The notes below the pieces were generated by a model. It saw nothing but the letters and a program-made list of their open reading frames with translations. It made no database searches and was not told where the DNA came from. Positions 42,669 through 51,315 of a DNA stretch of 64,000 bases are shown piece after piece (the first letter of the stretch is position 1; every line of letters starts with the position of its first letter). Source of the DNA: Nocardia aurantia. Lineage in GTDB: Bacteria; Actinomycetota; Actinomycetes; Mycobacteriales; Mycobacteriaceae. The stretch lies in NCBI RefSeq assembly GCF_009604425.1, contig NZ_WEGI01000005.1:186001-250000 (forward strand), written 5' to 3'. A program made the position numbers and the translations under genes.

Positions 42669-44557
42669 CGACCCCGAAGAATCTGTCCTCTCGGTACGAG
42701 CTGGGCGAGATCATCGGATTCGGTGGCATGTCCGAGGTCCACAAGGCCCGGGACCTGCGGCTGGGGCGGGACGTCGCGATCAAGGTGCTGCGCGCGGATC
42801 TGGCCCGCGACCCCACGTTCTACCTCCGCTTCAAGCGCGAGGCGCAGAACGCGGCCGCGCTGAACCATCCGGCGATCGTGGCCGTCTACGACACCGGCGA
42901 GGCCCAGATCGACGGCGGCCCGCTGCCGTACATCGTGATGGAGTACGTCGACGGCGACACCCTGCGCGACATGGTGCGCGGCCAGGGTCCGCTGCCGCCG
43001 CGGCGCGCGATGGAGATCATCGCCGACGTCTGCGCGGCGCTGGACTTCAGCCACAAGAACGGCATCGTGCACCGGGACATGAAGCCGGCCAACATCATGA
43101 TCAACCGCCAGGGCGCGGTGAAGGTGATGGATTTCGGCATCGCCCGGGCCATTGCCGACAGCGCGAATCCGATGACGCAGACCGCCGCGGTGATCGGCAC
43201 CGCGCAGTACCTGTCGCCGGAGCAGGCCCGCGGCGAACAGGTCGACGCGCGTTCCGACGTCTACTCGGTCGGCTGCGTGCTGTTCGAGATCCTCACCGCC
43301 GAGCCGCCGTTCACCGGTGACTCCCCGATCGCGGTCGCCTATCAGCATGTCCGGGAGGATCCCCGGCTGCCCTCGCACGTCCATCCCGGGGTGCCGCGCG
43401 AACTCGACTCGGTCATCCTCAAGGCGATGGCGAAGAATCCGGCCAACCGGTATCAGACCGCCGCCGAGATGCGCGGCGATCTGATCCGGGTGCTCGGTGG
43501 TCAGCGACCGAACGCGCCCATGGTGATGACCGACGAGGATCGCACCACCTTCCTCGGCAGCATGGATTCGGCGCCGGGCGACTACGGCGACGACACCGGT
43601 GAACACGACCTGCGCGGCTCCGACGGAAGCGGTCGCCGCTCCCTGCTGATCTGGCTCGGCGCCGCGGCGGCGGTCATCGTGGCGTTCGCCCTGTACTGGG
43701 TGCTGCTCGGCCCCGGCAGCCGGCCGGACCAGATCGCGATCCCGGACCTGGCGAACAAACCGGCCGCCGCCGCGCAGTCCGACCTGCAGAAGGCCGGTTT
43801 CACCGTGGCCGTCCAGGAGAAGCCGGACGGCAAGATCGCCGCGGGCAACGTCATCGCGACCCAGCCGCTGGGCGGTTCCCGGGTCGACAAGGGCAGCACC
43901 GTCACCGTGCAGGTGTCGACCGGTCCGCAGCAGGTGGCCGTCCCGCGGCTGGCGAAACTGACCCAGCAGCAGGCCGAGCAGCAACTGAACTCGGTGGGCC
44001 TGAAGATGGACCCCCAGGTCCAGCAGAGCGCCTCCAGCATGGACGACAAGGACAAGGTGGTGAACCAGACGCCGCCGGAGGGCACCAAGGTGGACGCCGG
44101 CAGTCCGATCACCCTCTTCATCGGCCACGGCCCGGACCAGGTGCGGGTGCCGCAGGTGGTCGGCCAGTCGATCGACGTGGCGGAGCCGAATCTGGTGGAG
44201 AGCGCGGGATTCAAGATCTCGGTCCAGCAGGTGCAGTCCTCCCGGCCCAAGGGCGAGGTGATCGCGACCACCCCGTCCGGCGGTTCGATGGCCGACAAGG
44301 GCTCGACGGTCACCGTGCAGGTGTCCTCCGGCGACATCACCATGCCGAGCCTCGTCGGGCTGACCCCGTCCCAGGCGGTGGACCGGCTGCGCTCGGCGGG
44401 CTGGACCGGCGGCGCCGGCCAGATCGCGCAAACCACCCAGGGCACCTTCGACGCCGGCAACGTGGGCCGGATCATTGATCAGCAGCCCAAGGCCGGATCG
44501 TCGGTCGCCAAGGACGGCATCGTCACCATCGTCACCGGGGTACTCGGCCCGCCGTGA
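42665..44557 (+). CDS. pknB: Serine/threonine protein kinase PknB with PASTA domains
   Basis: Essential sensor kinase of cell-wall synthesis. 630 residues (M. tuberculosis 626). Kinase domain: [41 protein letters not shown], and activation-loop Thr residues in [19 protein letters not shown] juxtamembrane region to about 330 and one helix ([20 protein letters not shown]) precede four extracellular PASTA repeats (about 360-630), each beginning I/VPxL, which bind lipid II or muropeptides. Last gene of the operon; it ends 7 bp from the convergent deaminase gene. Confidence 0.97.
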   Translation: MTTPKNLSSRYELGEIIGFGGMSEVHKARDLRLGRDVAIKVLRADLARDPTFYLRFKREAQNAAALNHPAIVAVYDTGEAQIDGGPLPYIVMEYVDGDTLRDMVRGQGPLPPRRAMEIIADVCAALDFSHKNGIVHRDMKPANIMINRQGAVKVMDFGIARAIADSANPMTQTAAVIGTAQYLSPEQARGEQVDARSDVYSVGCVLFEILTAEPPFTGDSPIAVAYQHVREDPRLPSHVHPGVPRELDSVILKAMAKNPANRYQTAAEMRGDLIRVLGGQRPNAPMVMTDEDRTTFLGSMDSAPGDYGDDTGEHDLRGSDGSGRRSLLIWLGAAAAVIVAFALYWVLLGPGSRPDQIAIPDLANKPAAAAQSDLQKAGFTVAVQEKPDGKIAAGNVIATQPLGGSRVDKGSTVTVQVSTGPQQVAVPRLAKLTQQQAEQQLNSVGLKMDPQVQQSASSMDDKDKVVNQTPPEGTKVDAGSPITLFIGHGPDQVRVPQVVGQSIDVAEPNLVESAGFKISVQQVQSSRPKGEVIATTPSGGSMADKGSTVTVQVSSGDITMPSLVGLTPSQAVDRLRSAGWTGGAGQIAQTTQGTFDAGNVGRIIDQQPKAGSSVAKDGIVTIVTGVLGPP

Positions 44558-44564
44558 CGGCCGG

Positions 44565-45050
44565 TCAGGACAGGTCGAGGTGCCGGTTCATCGACATGGC
44601 CTCCGCGGCCAGATCCGGCAACTCGATCACCTCGATGCCGTGCTCGCGCAGTTTCTCCACGCCGACGCAGTCGGCCACGAAGGTGGCCGGTTCACGCCAC
44701 GCGATGACGACGCGGGCGACCCCGGCGGCCAGGATCCGGTCGGTGCACGGCGCCCGATCCACCGAGGCGCGCCGCGAACACGGCTCCAGGGTGCTGTAGA
44801 CGGTCGCCTGCGCCAGCCGCGGGTCGTCGCCGAGTTTGTTCAACGCCGATTCCTCGGCGTGCACCTTGGCATCGGTCTCCCGCGAATAGCCGTGTGCGAG
44901 TTCGGTTCCGTCGGCGCCGACGATCACCGCCCCCACCGAGAACGCGTTCTCGCTGACCGGGCAGAGCCGGGCCAGCCCGATGGCGTGATGCATCCAGAAC
45001 CGATGCGCCGCAGCAGGGCTCGCGTGCCGGTTCTCGAAATCGATTGTCAC
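44565..45050 (-). CDS. RibD-type cytidine/pyrimidine deaminase
   Basis: A stand-alone zinc deaminase of 161 residues, like the N-terminal half of RibD, which deaminates the pyrimidine intermediate of riboflavin synthesis. The zinc site is HAEESAL (His plus catalytic Glu) and PCSRRASVDRAPC (two Cys ligands). The substrate motif VGAVIVGADGTELAHG is as in RibD/CDA. The fused reductase half is absent; a reductase gene lies 297 bp upstream on the same strand. GTG at 45050 (VTIDFENRH) has GGAAG 8 bp upstream; a GTG at 45095 would add 15 residues. The true substrate could be another pyrimidine. Confidence 0.8.
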   Translation of the reverse strand: MTIDFENRHASPAAAHRFWMHHAIGLARLCPVSENAFSVGAVIVGADGTELAHGYSRETDAKVHAEESALNKLGDDPRLAQATVYSTLEPCSRRASVDRAPCTDRILAAGVARVVIAWREPATFVADCVGVEKLREHGIEVIELPDLAAEAMSMNRHLDLS

Positions 45051-45347
45051 TGTGACACTTCCAATCTGTGCTGGTACCTGGCTGGTCCCTGACACCGGTC
45101 CCGCACGACCGGCCCGTGCTACGCCGATCCCCGATCGCCGTGCAGGCCGACCCGGATGGCGTCCACGACCCGCGGATCACCGCCCGCCATCGCCGGACAT
45201 CGCCGGCCGTTCGACGCTCGCCGACCGGCAAGCAATGGATGCGTCGTCACAACCCGCCGGTGAAGCGAAACCGCCTCGCGTTCGTTCCTCGTCCGCACAC
45301 AGCGGACGACCGTGCCGCCACGGAGGTCCGCGCGATCCGGGCCACCG

Positions 45348-46097
45348 TCACGGCCGATGACCGGCCGAACGATCCGGCGACCGATCGGCCGTGGCCGCCG
45401 GGCTGTCGCCGACCGGCGGATCGCCCGTGCCGTGCGGTAGATACCGCAGGACCGCGATATCGCCGAGACGGGTGACGTCCGCCAATATCATTCTGCGCTC
45501 GGAACCGCCGGGATAGTCGGCCGGATGCAGAAAGCGCGGAGCGTCCGGATCGCCGACCAGGATCGGAGCGACCGCCAGCAGCAATTCGTCGGCCAGGCCG
45601 GCGGCGAGGAAACGGGTGTGGATGTGGCCGCCACCCTCCACCATCAACCGCTCGATGCCGCGGGCGCCGAGGTCGTCGAGCAACGCGCCGAAGTCGAGAT
45701 TCACACCCAGCGTGACGACCTCCGCCAGTCCATCCAGATCACCACCGAGTCGCGCGGCCCCGAATGTCGTGGTGTACACCAGCTTCCGGCCACCGGTGTG
45801 CAGAAAGCGCAGGTCCGGGTCGAGGTCCCCGCTCGCGGTCACGGTGATCTTCGCCGGGTGTTCCGGTTTCCCGTCCGCCACCCGCCGAGCACGCCGCGAC
45901 TCGCTGCGGACCAGCAGCCGCGGATCGTCGCTCCGCAGGGTCCGCGCCCCGACCAGGATCGCATCGGACTCCGCGCGGACGGCATCCACCCGATCGAAGT
46001 CGTCCGCGTTCGACAGCAGCAACCGTTGTGCCGACGAATCGTCCAGATAGCCGTCGATACTCACCGCGGCCGACAGCAGCACATACGGACGAGTCAT
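45348..46097 (-). CDS. RibD C-terminal-type NADPH reductase
   Basis: 249 residues with the dihydrofolate-reductase-like fold of the RibD C-terminal domain. Signatures are YVLLSAAVSIDGYLDD, ILVGARTLRSDDPRLLVR, ITVTASGDLDPDLRFL, RLMVEGGGHIHTRFLAAGL and ELLLAVAPILVGD. It reduces the ribosylamino-pyrimidine in riboflavin synthesis, or acts as a DHFR-like enzyme as reported for Rv2671 of M. tuberculosis; the sequence cannot separate the two. The ATG at 46097 follows CGGTGG. The last 30 residues (RSPDRSAGHRP) are low-complexity. With the downstream deaminase gene it makes a split RibD pair. The 250 bp between them hold no other gene. Confidence 0.85.
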   Translation of the reverse strand: MTRPYVLLSAAVSIDGYLDDSSAQRLLLSNADDFDRVDAVRAESDAILVGARTLRSDDPRLLVRSESRRARRVADGKPEHPAKITVTASGDLDPDLRFLHTGGRKLVYTTTFGAARLGGDLDGLAEVVTLGVNLDFGALLDDLGARGIERLMVEGGGHIHTRFLAAGLADELLLAVAPILVGDPDAPRFLHPADYPGGSERRMILADVTRLGDIAVLRYLPHGTGDPPVGDSPAATADRSPDRSAGHRP

Positions 46098-46206
46098 CCA
46101 CCGATCACACCACACTGTGCACAACAGCGATTCGCCTGTGCATGCTTCGCAAACCGTCGTGTGGAGCCGAACTGCCGAGATTGGCCGCACGCCTCGGCAC
46201 CGGTTT

Positions 46207-46767
46207 GTGCACAGGCCGATCCCCCGGTCGGCGGTCGCGCTTCGGCCGACGCCCGGCGAACAGCGCCGCACCGTCCGCCTCGGATACCTCTTACTCAGAT
46301 ACCTCTTACATCGAATCGCTTCGGGGCAACAACGATGCCCGACCCCACGACACACGGCCACACCGTGCCGGGCCGATTTCCGACAGCCACCTGCACCATC
46401 ACTGTGTGGACATGTCCGGCACAGCGATGTCGACCCGGCCTGTGGCTGGGGAATACCGGCGGCTGGTATCGCGGCGAGGCCGCGCAAGTGATGCGAGCGG
46501 CAAGACCGGGCCGGTGGTGCGAGGCAGCGCGGCCGGGACAGTGGCGGGAGGCAGCGCGGCCGGGACAGGGGCGGGAGGCTGCGAGGCCGGGACAGTGGCG
46601 ACGGGCGCGAGGCGGCGAGGTACGGGCCGCGAACTGGGCTGGAGCGGCGCCTACTACTCCGGTGCGCACCGCAGCGTCGATCCCCGGCGGAGCCGAGCAG
46701 CCGGTGCGGCGCTGTTCGCCGGGCGTCGGCCGAAGCGCGACCGCTGACGGCCCGGTGACCAGTGCAC
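46207..46767. repeat. Segment bounded by long inverted repeats (MITE-like)
   Basis: A 43-bp perfect inverted repeat, 46231-46273 against 46702-46744, brackets about 430 bp. Outside it the arms stay similar and end in matching GTGCAC (46207-46212 and 46762-46767), so the imperfect arms are about 61-66 bp. The inside encodes no recognisable protein and contains a 27-bp minisatellite. It lies wholly in the gap between the reductase and trpG/pabA genes. Size and structure fit a miniature inverted-repeat element or a very large hairpin; no transposase is in the window. Confidence 0.65.
46521..46601. repeat. 27-bp tandem repeat
   Basis: Three units, 46521-46547, 46548-46574 and 46575-46601, built on GGCCGGGACAGTGGCGG. 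The first two differ by one base; the third is slightly diverged, and partial copies lie on both sides. It is inside the inverted-repeat segment. Confidence 0.8.
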
Positions 46768-46869
46768 ATACCCGTCCCGAGTTGTCCACAGGCTGGTCGG
46801 CAGCTGTGCACAACTTGACGGCCGCACGGTGGAACCGACCGGGGTCCACGCACCGGCCGCGTCGGCGGC

Positions 46870-47511
46870 TCACAGCGCGAGTGCGGCGACCTCCGCCTCG
46901 AGGGTGGAGATAAGTCCCTCGGTGGGCCGCTCGCCACAGACCTCCAGCCAGTTGGCCAGCATCCGGTGCCCACCCTGGGTGAGCACCGATTCGGGATGGA
47001 ACTGCACGCCGTGGATGGGCAGGGTGCGATGCCGCAACGCCATCACGATGCCGCTCTCGGTGCGGCCGGTGACCTCGATCTCGTCGGGCAGGGTGTCCTC
47101 GAGCACGGTCAGCGAGTGGTAGCGGGTGGCGGTGAACGGGTCGGGCAGGCCGGCCAGAACCCCCGCGCCCTTGTGGAAAACCGAGCTGGTCTTGCCGTGC
47201 AGTAGTTCGGGAGCGCGGGTGACGGTCGCGCCGAAGGCCTCGCCGATCGCCTGATGCCCCAGGCACACCCCGAGCAACGGGGTCAGATTTCGAGCGGCCG
47301 CGCGGACCAGTTCGATGCTCGCGCCGGCCCGGGCCGGGGTGCCTGGCCCGGGGCTGATCAACACCCCGTCGTACTCCGTCACCACGTCGTCCACCACCGC
47401 CAGCTGCGGATCGTCGTTGCGCCACACCGTGGCCTCGACGCCAAGCTGGCCGAGGTACTGCACCAGGTTGAACACGAAGCTGTCGTAGTTGTCGACCACC
47501 AGTACGCGCAT
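46870..47511 (-). CDS. trpG: Anthranilate/aminodeoxychorismate synthase glutaminase (TrpG/PabA)
   Basis: Class I glutamine amidotransferase of 213 residues that supplies ammonia to chorismate-using synthases (tryptophan or folate pathway). Triad: Cys in LLGVCLGHQAIGEAFG (about 79), and His and Glu in HGVQFHPESVLT (about 170-172). The oxyanion loop ISPGPGTPARAG is intact. It occupies the position of trpG (Rv0013) beside pknB and crgA in mycobacteria; being far from trp genes, it may serve PabB as well. The ATG at 47511 is the canonical MRVLVVDNYDSF start. It is divergent from crgA. Confidence 0.95.
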   Translation of the reverse strand: MRVLVVDNYDSFVFNLVQYLGQLGVEATVWRNDDPQLAVVDDVVTEYDGVLISPGPGTPARAGASIELVRAAARNLTPLLGVCLGHQAIGEAFGATVTRAPELLHGKTSSVFHKGAGVLAGLPDPFTATRYHSLTVLEDTLPDEIEVTGRTESGIVMALRHRTLPIHGVQFHPESVLTQGGHRMLANWLEVCGERPTEGLISTLEAEVAALAL

Positions 47512-47606
47512 GGTCCGAGCCTACGTCCCGCCCGATCGGCGGTCGCGGGAATATCCGGCACACGACCCGACAACAGTCCGGACCCCGGACGTATACCCAG
47601 CTGGGA

Positions 47607-47612
47607 TAGCCT
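47607..47612 (+). promoter_or_regulatory. Candidate crgA promoter -10
   Basis: TAGCCT within GGGATAGCCTTTAGG, about 80 bp before the crgA ATG in the divergent trpG-crgA gap. No convincing -35. Confidence 0.3.
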
Positions 47613-47693
47613 TTAGGCAGACCGGTAGATGGCCGGCGCGGCCGCAGGGCCACGCCCCGCCGGTACGACCTGTACGCCGAATACGAGGACGTC

Positions 47694-47960
47694 ATGCCCA
47701 AGTCGAAGGTCCGGAAGAAGACCGATTACCCGCTCACCCCGACCAGCCGCACCCCGGTGCGCGTGAAGGCGGCGGGGCCGTCACCCGCCTGGTACATCAC
47801 CGTCATGCTCGGCTTCATGCTGGCCGGGCTGGTCTGGCTGCTGGTGTACTACCTGGGAGCCGATCACATCTCCTGGATGAGTGATCTGGGCGCCTGGAAC
47901 TTCCTGATCGGTTTCGGCCTGATGGTGATCGGCCTGATCATGACCATGCGCTGGCGCTGA
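47694..47960 (+). CDS. crgA: Cell division protein CrgA
   Basis: Small divisome membrane protein (88 residues) that interacts with FtsZ, FtsI and other division proteins. A basic N-terminal tail (MPKSKVRKKTDY) is followed by two helices, WYITVMLGFMLAGLVWLLVYYL and WNFLIGFGLMVIGLIMTM, joined by a short loop (GADHISWMSDLGA), and the terminal RWR. The size, the MPKSKVRKK start and the position beside trpG identify it. Its stop overlaps the first DnaA-like box of a cluster. Confidence 0.96.
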   Translation: MPKSKVRKKTDYPLTPTSRTPVRVKAAGPSPAWYITVMLGFMLAGLVWLLVYYLGADHISWMSDLGAWNFLIGFGLMVIGLIMTMRWR

Positions 47961-48005
47961 TCCACAGCTGTGGATATCCACACCTGTGGATAGCAGTGTG
48001 GACAA
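47958..48005. other. Cluster of DnaA-box-like sequences after crgA
   Basis: Five box-like 9-mers in 48 bp: TGATCCACA (47958), TGTGGATAT (47969), ATATCCACA (47974), TGTGGATAG (47985) and TGTGGACAA (47997), the last a perfect reverse TTGTCCACA. They form a 16-bp perfect palindrome (47960-47975) and a second 8+8 dyad (47975-47992). Perfect boxes also occur nearby at 46782-46790 and 48154-48162. The palindromes could alternatively act as the crgA terminator. Confidence 0.5.
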
Positions 48006-48024
48006 CTCGAGGAGCAATGGGGAC

Positions 48025-48555
48025 GTGACCGAACAATCGTCCGCGCAGCCCGTCGGTGATCCGTCGGCGGAACCGCGCCTCGCTTGGTCCACACCGCTGC
48101 CCGCGTTGATCGCCGCGGCGCTCGGCGGCGTCGCGCTGGCGGTCGCCGCGGGTTTGTCCACAGATCCCCCCGGCCGCCTGCTGGTCGGCCTGGGAGCGGC
48201 ATTGCTGCTGGTCCTGGTGCTGATCGGCGTCCGGCAGCGGCCGCGGTTGCAGGTCCGGACCGGGCCCGAGCCACGCCTGATCGTCCGCGGTGTGCTGGGG
48301 CCTGTGGAGTATTCGCCGGAGCAGATCCGGCGTGCCCGGGTGGTGACCACCCCCAGGCTCGGCCGGCGCGTCCCCAACCTGGAGATGGACGTCGATCACC
48401 GGGGGGACGAGCGGTTGTTGATATTCGGCCGCTGGGATCTGGGCACTCATCCACAGGATGTGCTCGACGCGCTCGTCGTGCACCGCCTGGCCAAGCCCGG
48501 CGATGCCTATCCGGGCGAGGCCGGGCCCGAGGCCGACCGGCCGGGCGCCTGGTGA
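48025..48555 (+). CDS. PH-domain membrane protein (Rv0010c-like)
   Basis: A 176-residue membrane protein of unknown function, by position and form the counterpart of Rv0010c. Two N-terminal helices (PALIAAALGGVALAVAAGL and LLVGLGAALLLVLVLIGV) are followed by a bacterial PH-like domain of about 90 residues (LQVRTGPEPRLIVRGVLGP, YSPEQIRRARVVTTPRLGRR, LLIFGRWDLGTHPQDVLDAL). GTG at 48025 is chosen because GGAG lies 10 bp upstream; an upstream GTG at 47986 would lie in the DnaA-box palindromes. A perfect DnaA box sits in the coding region at 48154. Confidence 0.78.
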   Translation: MTEQSSAQPVGDPSAEPRLAWSTPLPALIAAALGGVALAVAAGLSTDPPGRLLVGLGAALLLVLVLIGVRQRPRLQVRTGPEPRLIVRGVLGPVEYSPEQIRRARVVTTPRLGRRVPNLEMDVDHRGDERLLIFGRWDLGTHPQDVLDALVVHRLAKPGDAYPGEAGPEADRPGAW

Positions 48556-48699
48556 CCGCGCGACGCTGCCGACAACCGGCAGTCGCCGTCGAGCCGACGC
48601 TTGTGGCGGCCGCCGGTGGGCGCGAATTCAGCCATCCGGCGGACCAGCCAGCCGTACCACCGGTCGCCGGACGGGACGTACACCCGCATCGGGCGATGA

Positions 48700-49566
48700 T
48701 CAGCCCGAAATGCTCGCCGCCGCACCCACGATGGCGATGATCGCGATCGCAGCCACCCCGCCCACCGCCGCCCAGCCGATCGTCCGCACCGATTCCCGGG
48801 TCTTCGCGCCCAGCCACTGGGGCAGGAACAGAATGCCCACCGCGGCCAGCGTGCCGGCGGCCAGACCGCCGAGATGCCCCCACAGCGAGATGCCCGGCAG
48901 TGAGACGCTGATGATCAGGTTGATCGCGATCAGCACCAGCATCTGCACCGGACTCTGCCGCAGCCGCAGCAGGATGACCGTCATCGCGCCGAACAGGCCG
49001 TAGATCGCGCCGGACGCCCCCGCAGTGGCCGCGTTCTGCGCCAGCCACATCACCGCTGCCGACCCGCCCAGCAGCGCGGTGAGATAGACCGCGAGATAGC
49101 GCGCCCGGCCCAGCACGAGTTCGGTGTCCCGGCCCAGGATGTACAGCGCGAACATGTTCACCAGCAGGTGTATCGGCCCGTAGTGCAGGAATCCCGCGCC
49201 GAGCACGCGCACCCACTGACCCTGGTCCGCCACCATCCGCGGGGCGAGCACCCAGTCGTAGAACAGCCGCGACATCTGGTTGTCGCCGACGCTGTGCGCC
49301 TGCACCGCCGTCGCGGCGAACACCGCCACATTGAGGGCGATCAACCCGTAGGTGACGTAGGGGGTCGGCCGCGCGGCACCACCGGGCGCGGGCCGGATCT
49401 GCCGGGTCTGCGCGCCCTCCTGCCGCAGGCAGTCGACGCAGTGCTGGCCGACCGCGGCCGGCCGCAGGCATTCGGGGCAGGCCGGACGCCCGCACCGCGT
49501 GCATGCCAGGCCGGTGGGCCGGTCGGGATGGCGGACGCAGGTCGATGCGGGCGGGTTCGGGTTCAC
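48700..49566 (-). CDS. Rhomboid intramembrane serine protease with zinc finger
   Basis: A 288-residue protease that cuts membrane proteins within the bilayer. The N-terminal 50 residues form a B-box-like zinc finger (CVRHPDRPTGLACTRCGRPAC, CVDCL). Six helices follow, with the HxxxN of FLHYGPIHLLVNMFAL, the nucleophile in GASGAIYGLFGA and the partner His in LWGHLGGLAAGTL. The GTG at 49566 gives VNPNPPASTC; a TTG 12 nt earlier is possible. It sits next to ppiA as in other Nocardiaceae-like origins (inference). Confidence 0.93.
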   Translation of the reverse strand: MNPNPPASTCVRHPDRPTGLACTRCGRPACPECLRPAAVGQHCVDCLRQEGAQTRQIRPAPGGAARPTPYVTYGLIALNVAVFAATAVQAHSVGDNQMSRLFYDWVLAPRMVADQGQWVRVLGAGFLHYGPIHLLVNMFALYILGRDTELVLGRARYLAVYLTALLGGSAAVMWLAQNAATAGASGAIYGLFGAMTVILLRLRQSPVQMLVLIAINLIISVSLPGISLWGHLGGLAAGTLAAVGILFLPQWLGAKTRESVRTIGWAAVGGVAAIAIIAIVGAAASISG

Positions 49567-49593
49567 GTCACAACACAACCAGAAAATGCGGTG

Positions 49594-50136
49594 TCAGGAG
49601 AGCGTGATGCCGGAGACGGTGATCGCATCCTTCGGCCGGTCGTTGCGGTCGGTGGGGGTGGCGGCGATCGCGTCGACCACTTTGCGGGAGTCCGGATCCA
49701 CCACCTCGCCGAAGATCGTGTGCCGCCGGTTCAGGTGCGGCTGTGGGCTGACGGTGATGAAGAACTGTGAGCCGTTGGTCTTGGTCCCCGGGCCCGCGTT
49801 CGCCATACCCACCAGATACGCCCGGTCGAACCGCAGTTCCGGATGGAATTCGTCGCCGAATTCGTACCCCGGACCGCCGCGACCGCTGCCGGTCGGATCG
49901 CCGGTCTGGATCATGAAGCCGTCCATCACACGATGGAACTGGACGCCGTCATAGAACGGGCCGGACGTGGTGCCACCGCCGTTGGGTGTGGTGTACGGCG
50001 CGGAGCCGTCGGCCAGGCCGACGAAGTTCCGTACCGTCCGCGGGGCGTGGTTACCGAAGAGCGCGATCGCGATATCGCCGAGGTTGGTGTGCAGCGTGGC
50101 CACGGCGGTCTGATTCGGTGAGGTCACGCGGACCAT
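49594..50136 (-). CDS. ppiA: Cyclophilin-type peptidyl-prolyl isomerase PpiA
   Basis: Cytosolic cyclophilin, 180 residues. The catalytic and substrate residues are in FYDGVQFHRVMDGFMIQTGD (Arg and Phe of the FHR motif), FDRAYLVGMANAGPGTKTNG and SQFFITVSPQPHLNRRHTIFGEV. The canonical cyclophilin active-site Trp is replaced by His (PHLNRRH), as is common in bacterial members, lowering cyclosporin affinity. The ATG at 50136 gives MVRVTSPNQT. It matches Rv0009 in the mycobacterial order. Confidence 0.95.
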   Translation of the reverse strand: MVRVTSPNQTAVATLHTNLGDIAIALFGNHAPRTVRNFVGLADGSAPYTTPNGGGTTSGPFYDGVQFHRVMDGFMIQTGDPTGSGRGGPGYEFGDEFHPELRFDRAYLVGMANAGPGTKTNGSQFFITVSPQPHLNRRHTIFGEVVDPDSRKVVDAIAATPTDRNDRPKDAITVSGITLS

Positions 50137-50259
50137 GGTGCCACGCGGGGACCGGTCCACTCGGAATCACCACCCGGCACGGTCGCTCGTGGTCGGCGAC
50201 ACGCTGAGTACGTGACCTGCCGCGCTGCGCGAAGGACGCCGCTGTGTCACAGTGGTCGC

Positions 50260-50457
50260 ATGGCTCTGGGGAGTATTCGGGAATCCGGAAAGTTGCGTAA
50301 CCGCCTCGTCGTCGCGGTTCTCATCGCGCTGGTCACCGCCGTCGCCGGCGTGCTGCGCGCGCGTCGTCCGCAACTGCCTCCCCCCGCGCCGGAACCGCCG
50401 CGCATCGGCTACTCCAGCAACGGCGCCACCCCGCAGGGCAGCACCGTCCGCGTCTGA
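50260..50457 (+). CDS. Small membrane protein, hypothetical
   Basis: 65 residues; no family recognised. One helix (LRNRLVVAVLIALVTAVAGVL, about 11-31), then a basic RARR anchor and a Pro-rich tail (PQLPPPAPEPPRI). The pattern is that of a real single-pass protein and the codon bias is normal, but no clear ribosome-binding site precedes the ATG. It lies in the gap between ppiA and the ABC transporter, convergent with the latter. Confidence 0.5.
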   Translation: MALGSIRESGKLRNRLVVAVLIALVTAVAGVLRARRPQLPPPAPEPPRIGYSSNGATPQGSTVRV

Positions 50458-50469
50458 GGCGCGTCACCG

Positions 50470-51315
50470 TCAGCGGCTGACCGCGCGGCGGAACTGACGC
50501 AGCGCCAGCGGTACGAAGATCACCAGGATCACCACCACCCAGATCAAGGTCGTGGCGGTCGGATGCCGGATCGACCACACCGCCTCGGACGGCACCGCCG
50601 CCGAACTGTTGCCGAACAGCACCCGGGTGGCCTGGGTGACCGCGGACACCGGATTCCACTCCGCGAAAACCCTCAGCGGCGTGGGCAATTCGCTACTCGG
50701 CACGAAGGTGTTCGCGATGAATGTCAGCGGGAAGATCACCATGAAACTCGCGTTGTTGAAGACCTCCGGAGTGCGCACCAGCAGCCCCACCACGGCCATG
50801 ATCCAGGACACCGCGTACGCGAACACCAGTAACAGCACGTAGGCCAGCACTGCGTCCAGCAGCGACCCGCGGATGCGCCAGCCGACGGCGAAGCCGGTCA
50901 CAGACATGACCACCAGGCTCACCACGTTGATGACGACATCCGCGACCGTACGCCCGATGAGCACCGCGGCCGGGGTCATGGGCAGTGAACGGAACCGGTC
51001 GATGATGCCCTTCTGCATGTCCTCGGCCAGGCTCGAGCCCGTGAAGGTGGCGCCGAAAACCGCTGTCTGCGCGAAGATTCCGGCGATCAGGAACTCGCGG
51101 TAGGAGGTGCCCTCCAGCTTGATCGCCGAGCCGAACACGTAGGCGAACAGGAGCACGAACATGATCGGCGACAGGGTCGAGAAGATCAGTACGTCGGGCA
51201 CCCGGCGGATCTTGATGACATTGCGCTTGGTGATGGTCAGGCTGTCGCCGACGAGGTCGGCCAGCCGCTGGGCCGGCGAGGTGCGGTCGAGCGCGCGATC
51301 GTCGAGCGTGGTCAT
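50470..51315 (-). CDS. ABC-2 type exporter permease (DrrB-like)
   Basis: Membrane half of a drug- or lipid-type exporter, 281 residues with six helices. The ABC-2 fold is indicated by TKRNVIKIRRVPDVLIFSTLSPIMF at the N terminus, the GIFAQTAVFGATFTGSSLAEDMQKGIIDRFRSLPM loop that contacts the ATPase, and FIANTFVPSSELPTPLRVFAEWNPVSAVTQATR near the end. ATG at 51315 overlaps the ATPase stop (ATGA). Substrate unknown; daunorubicin-type exporters are the closest in pattern. Confidence 0.9.
   Translation of the reverse strand: MTTLDDRALDRTSPAQRLADLVGDSLTITKRNVIKIRRVPDVLIFSTLSPIMFVLLFAYVFGSAIKLEGTSYREFLIAGIFAQTAVFGATFTGSSLAEDMQKGIIDRFRSLPMTPAAVLIGRTVADVVINVVSLVVMSVTGFAVGWRIRGSLLDAVLAYVLLLVFAYAVSWIMAVVGLLVRTPEVFNNASFMVIFPLTFIANTFVPSSELPTPLRVFAEWNPVSAVTQATRVLFGNSSAAVPSEAVWSIRHPTATTLIWVVVILVIFVPLALRQFRRAVSR

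Noticed and set aside
46231..46744. Complete insertion sequence
   Set aside because: Long inverted ends are present but the 430 bp inside cannot encode a transposase.
46295..47701. A 468-codon minus-strand frame across trpG and the inverted-repeat element
   Set aside because: It reads through trpG out of frame and through repeats; its resemblance to another frame comes only from the inverted repeats.
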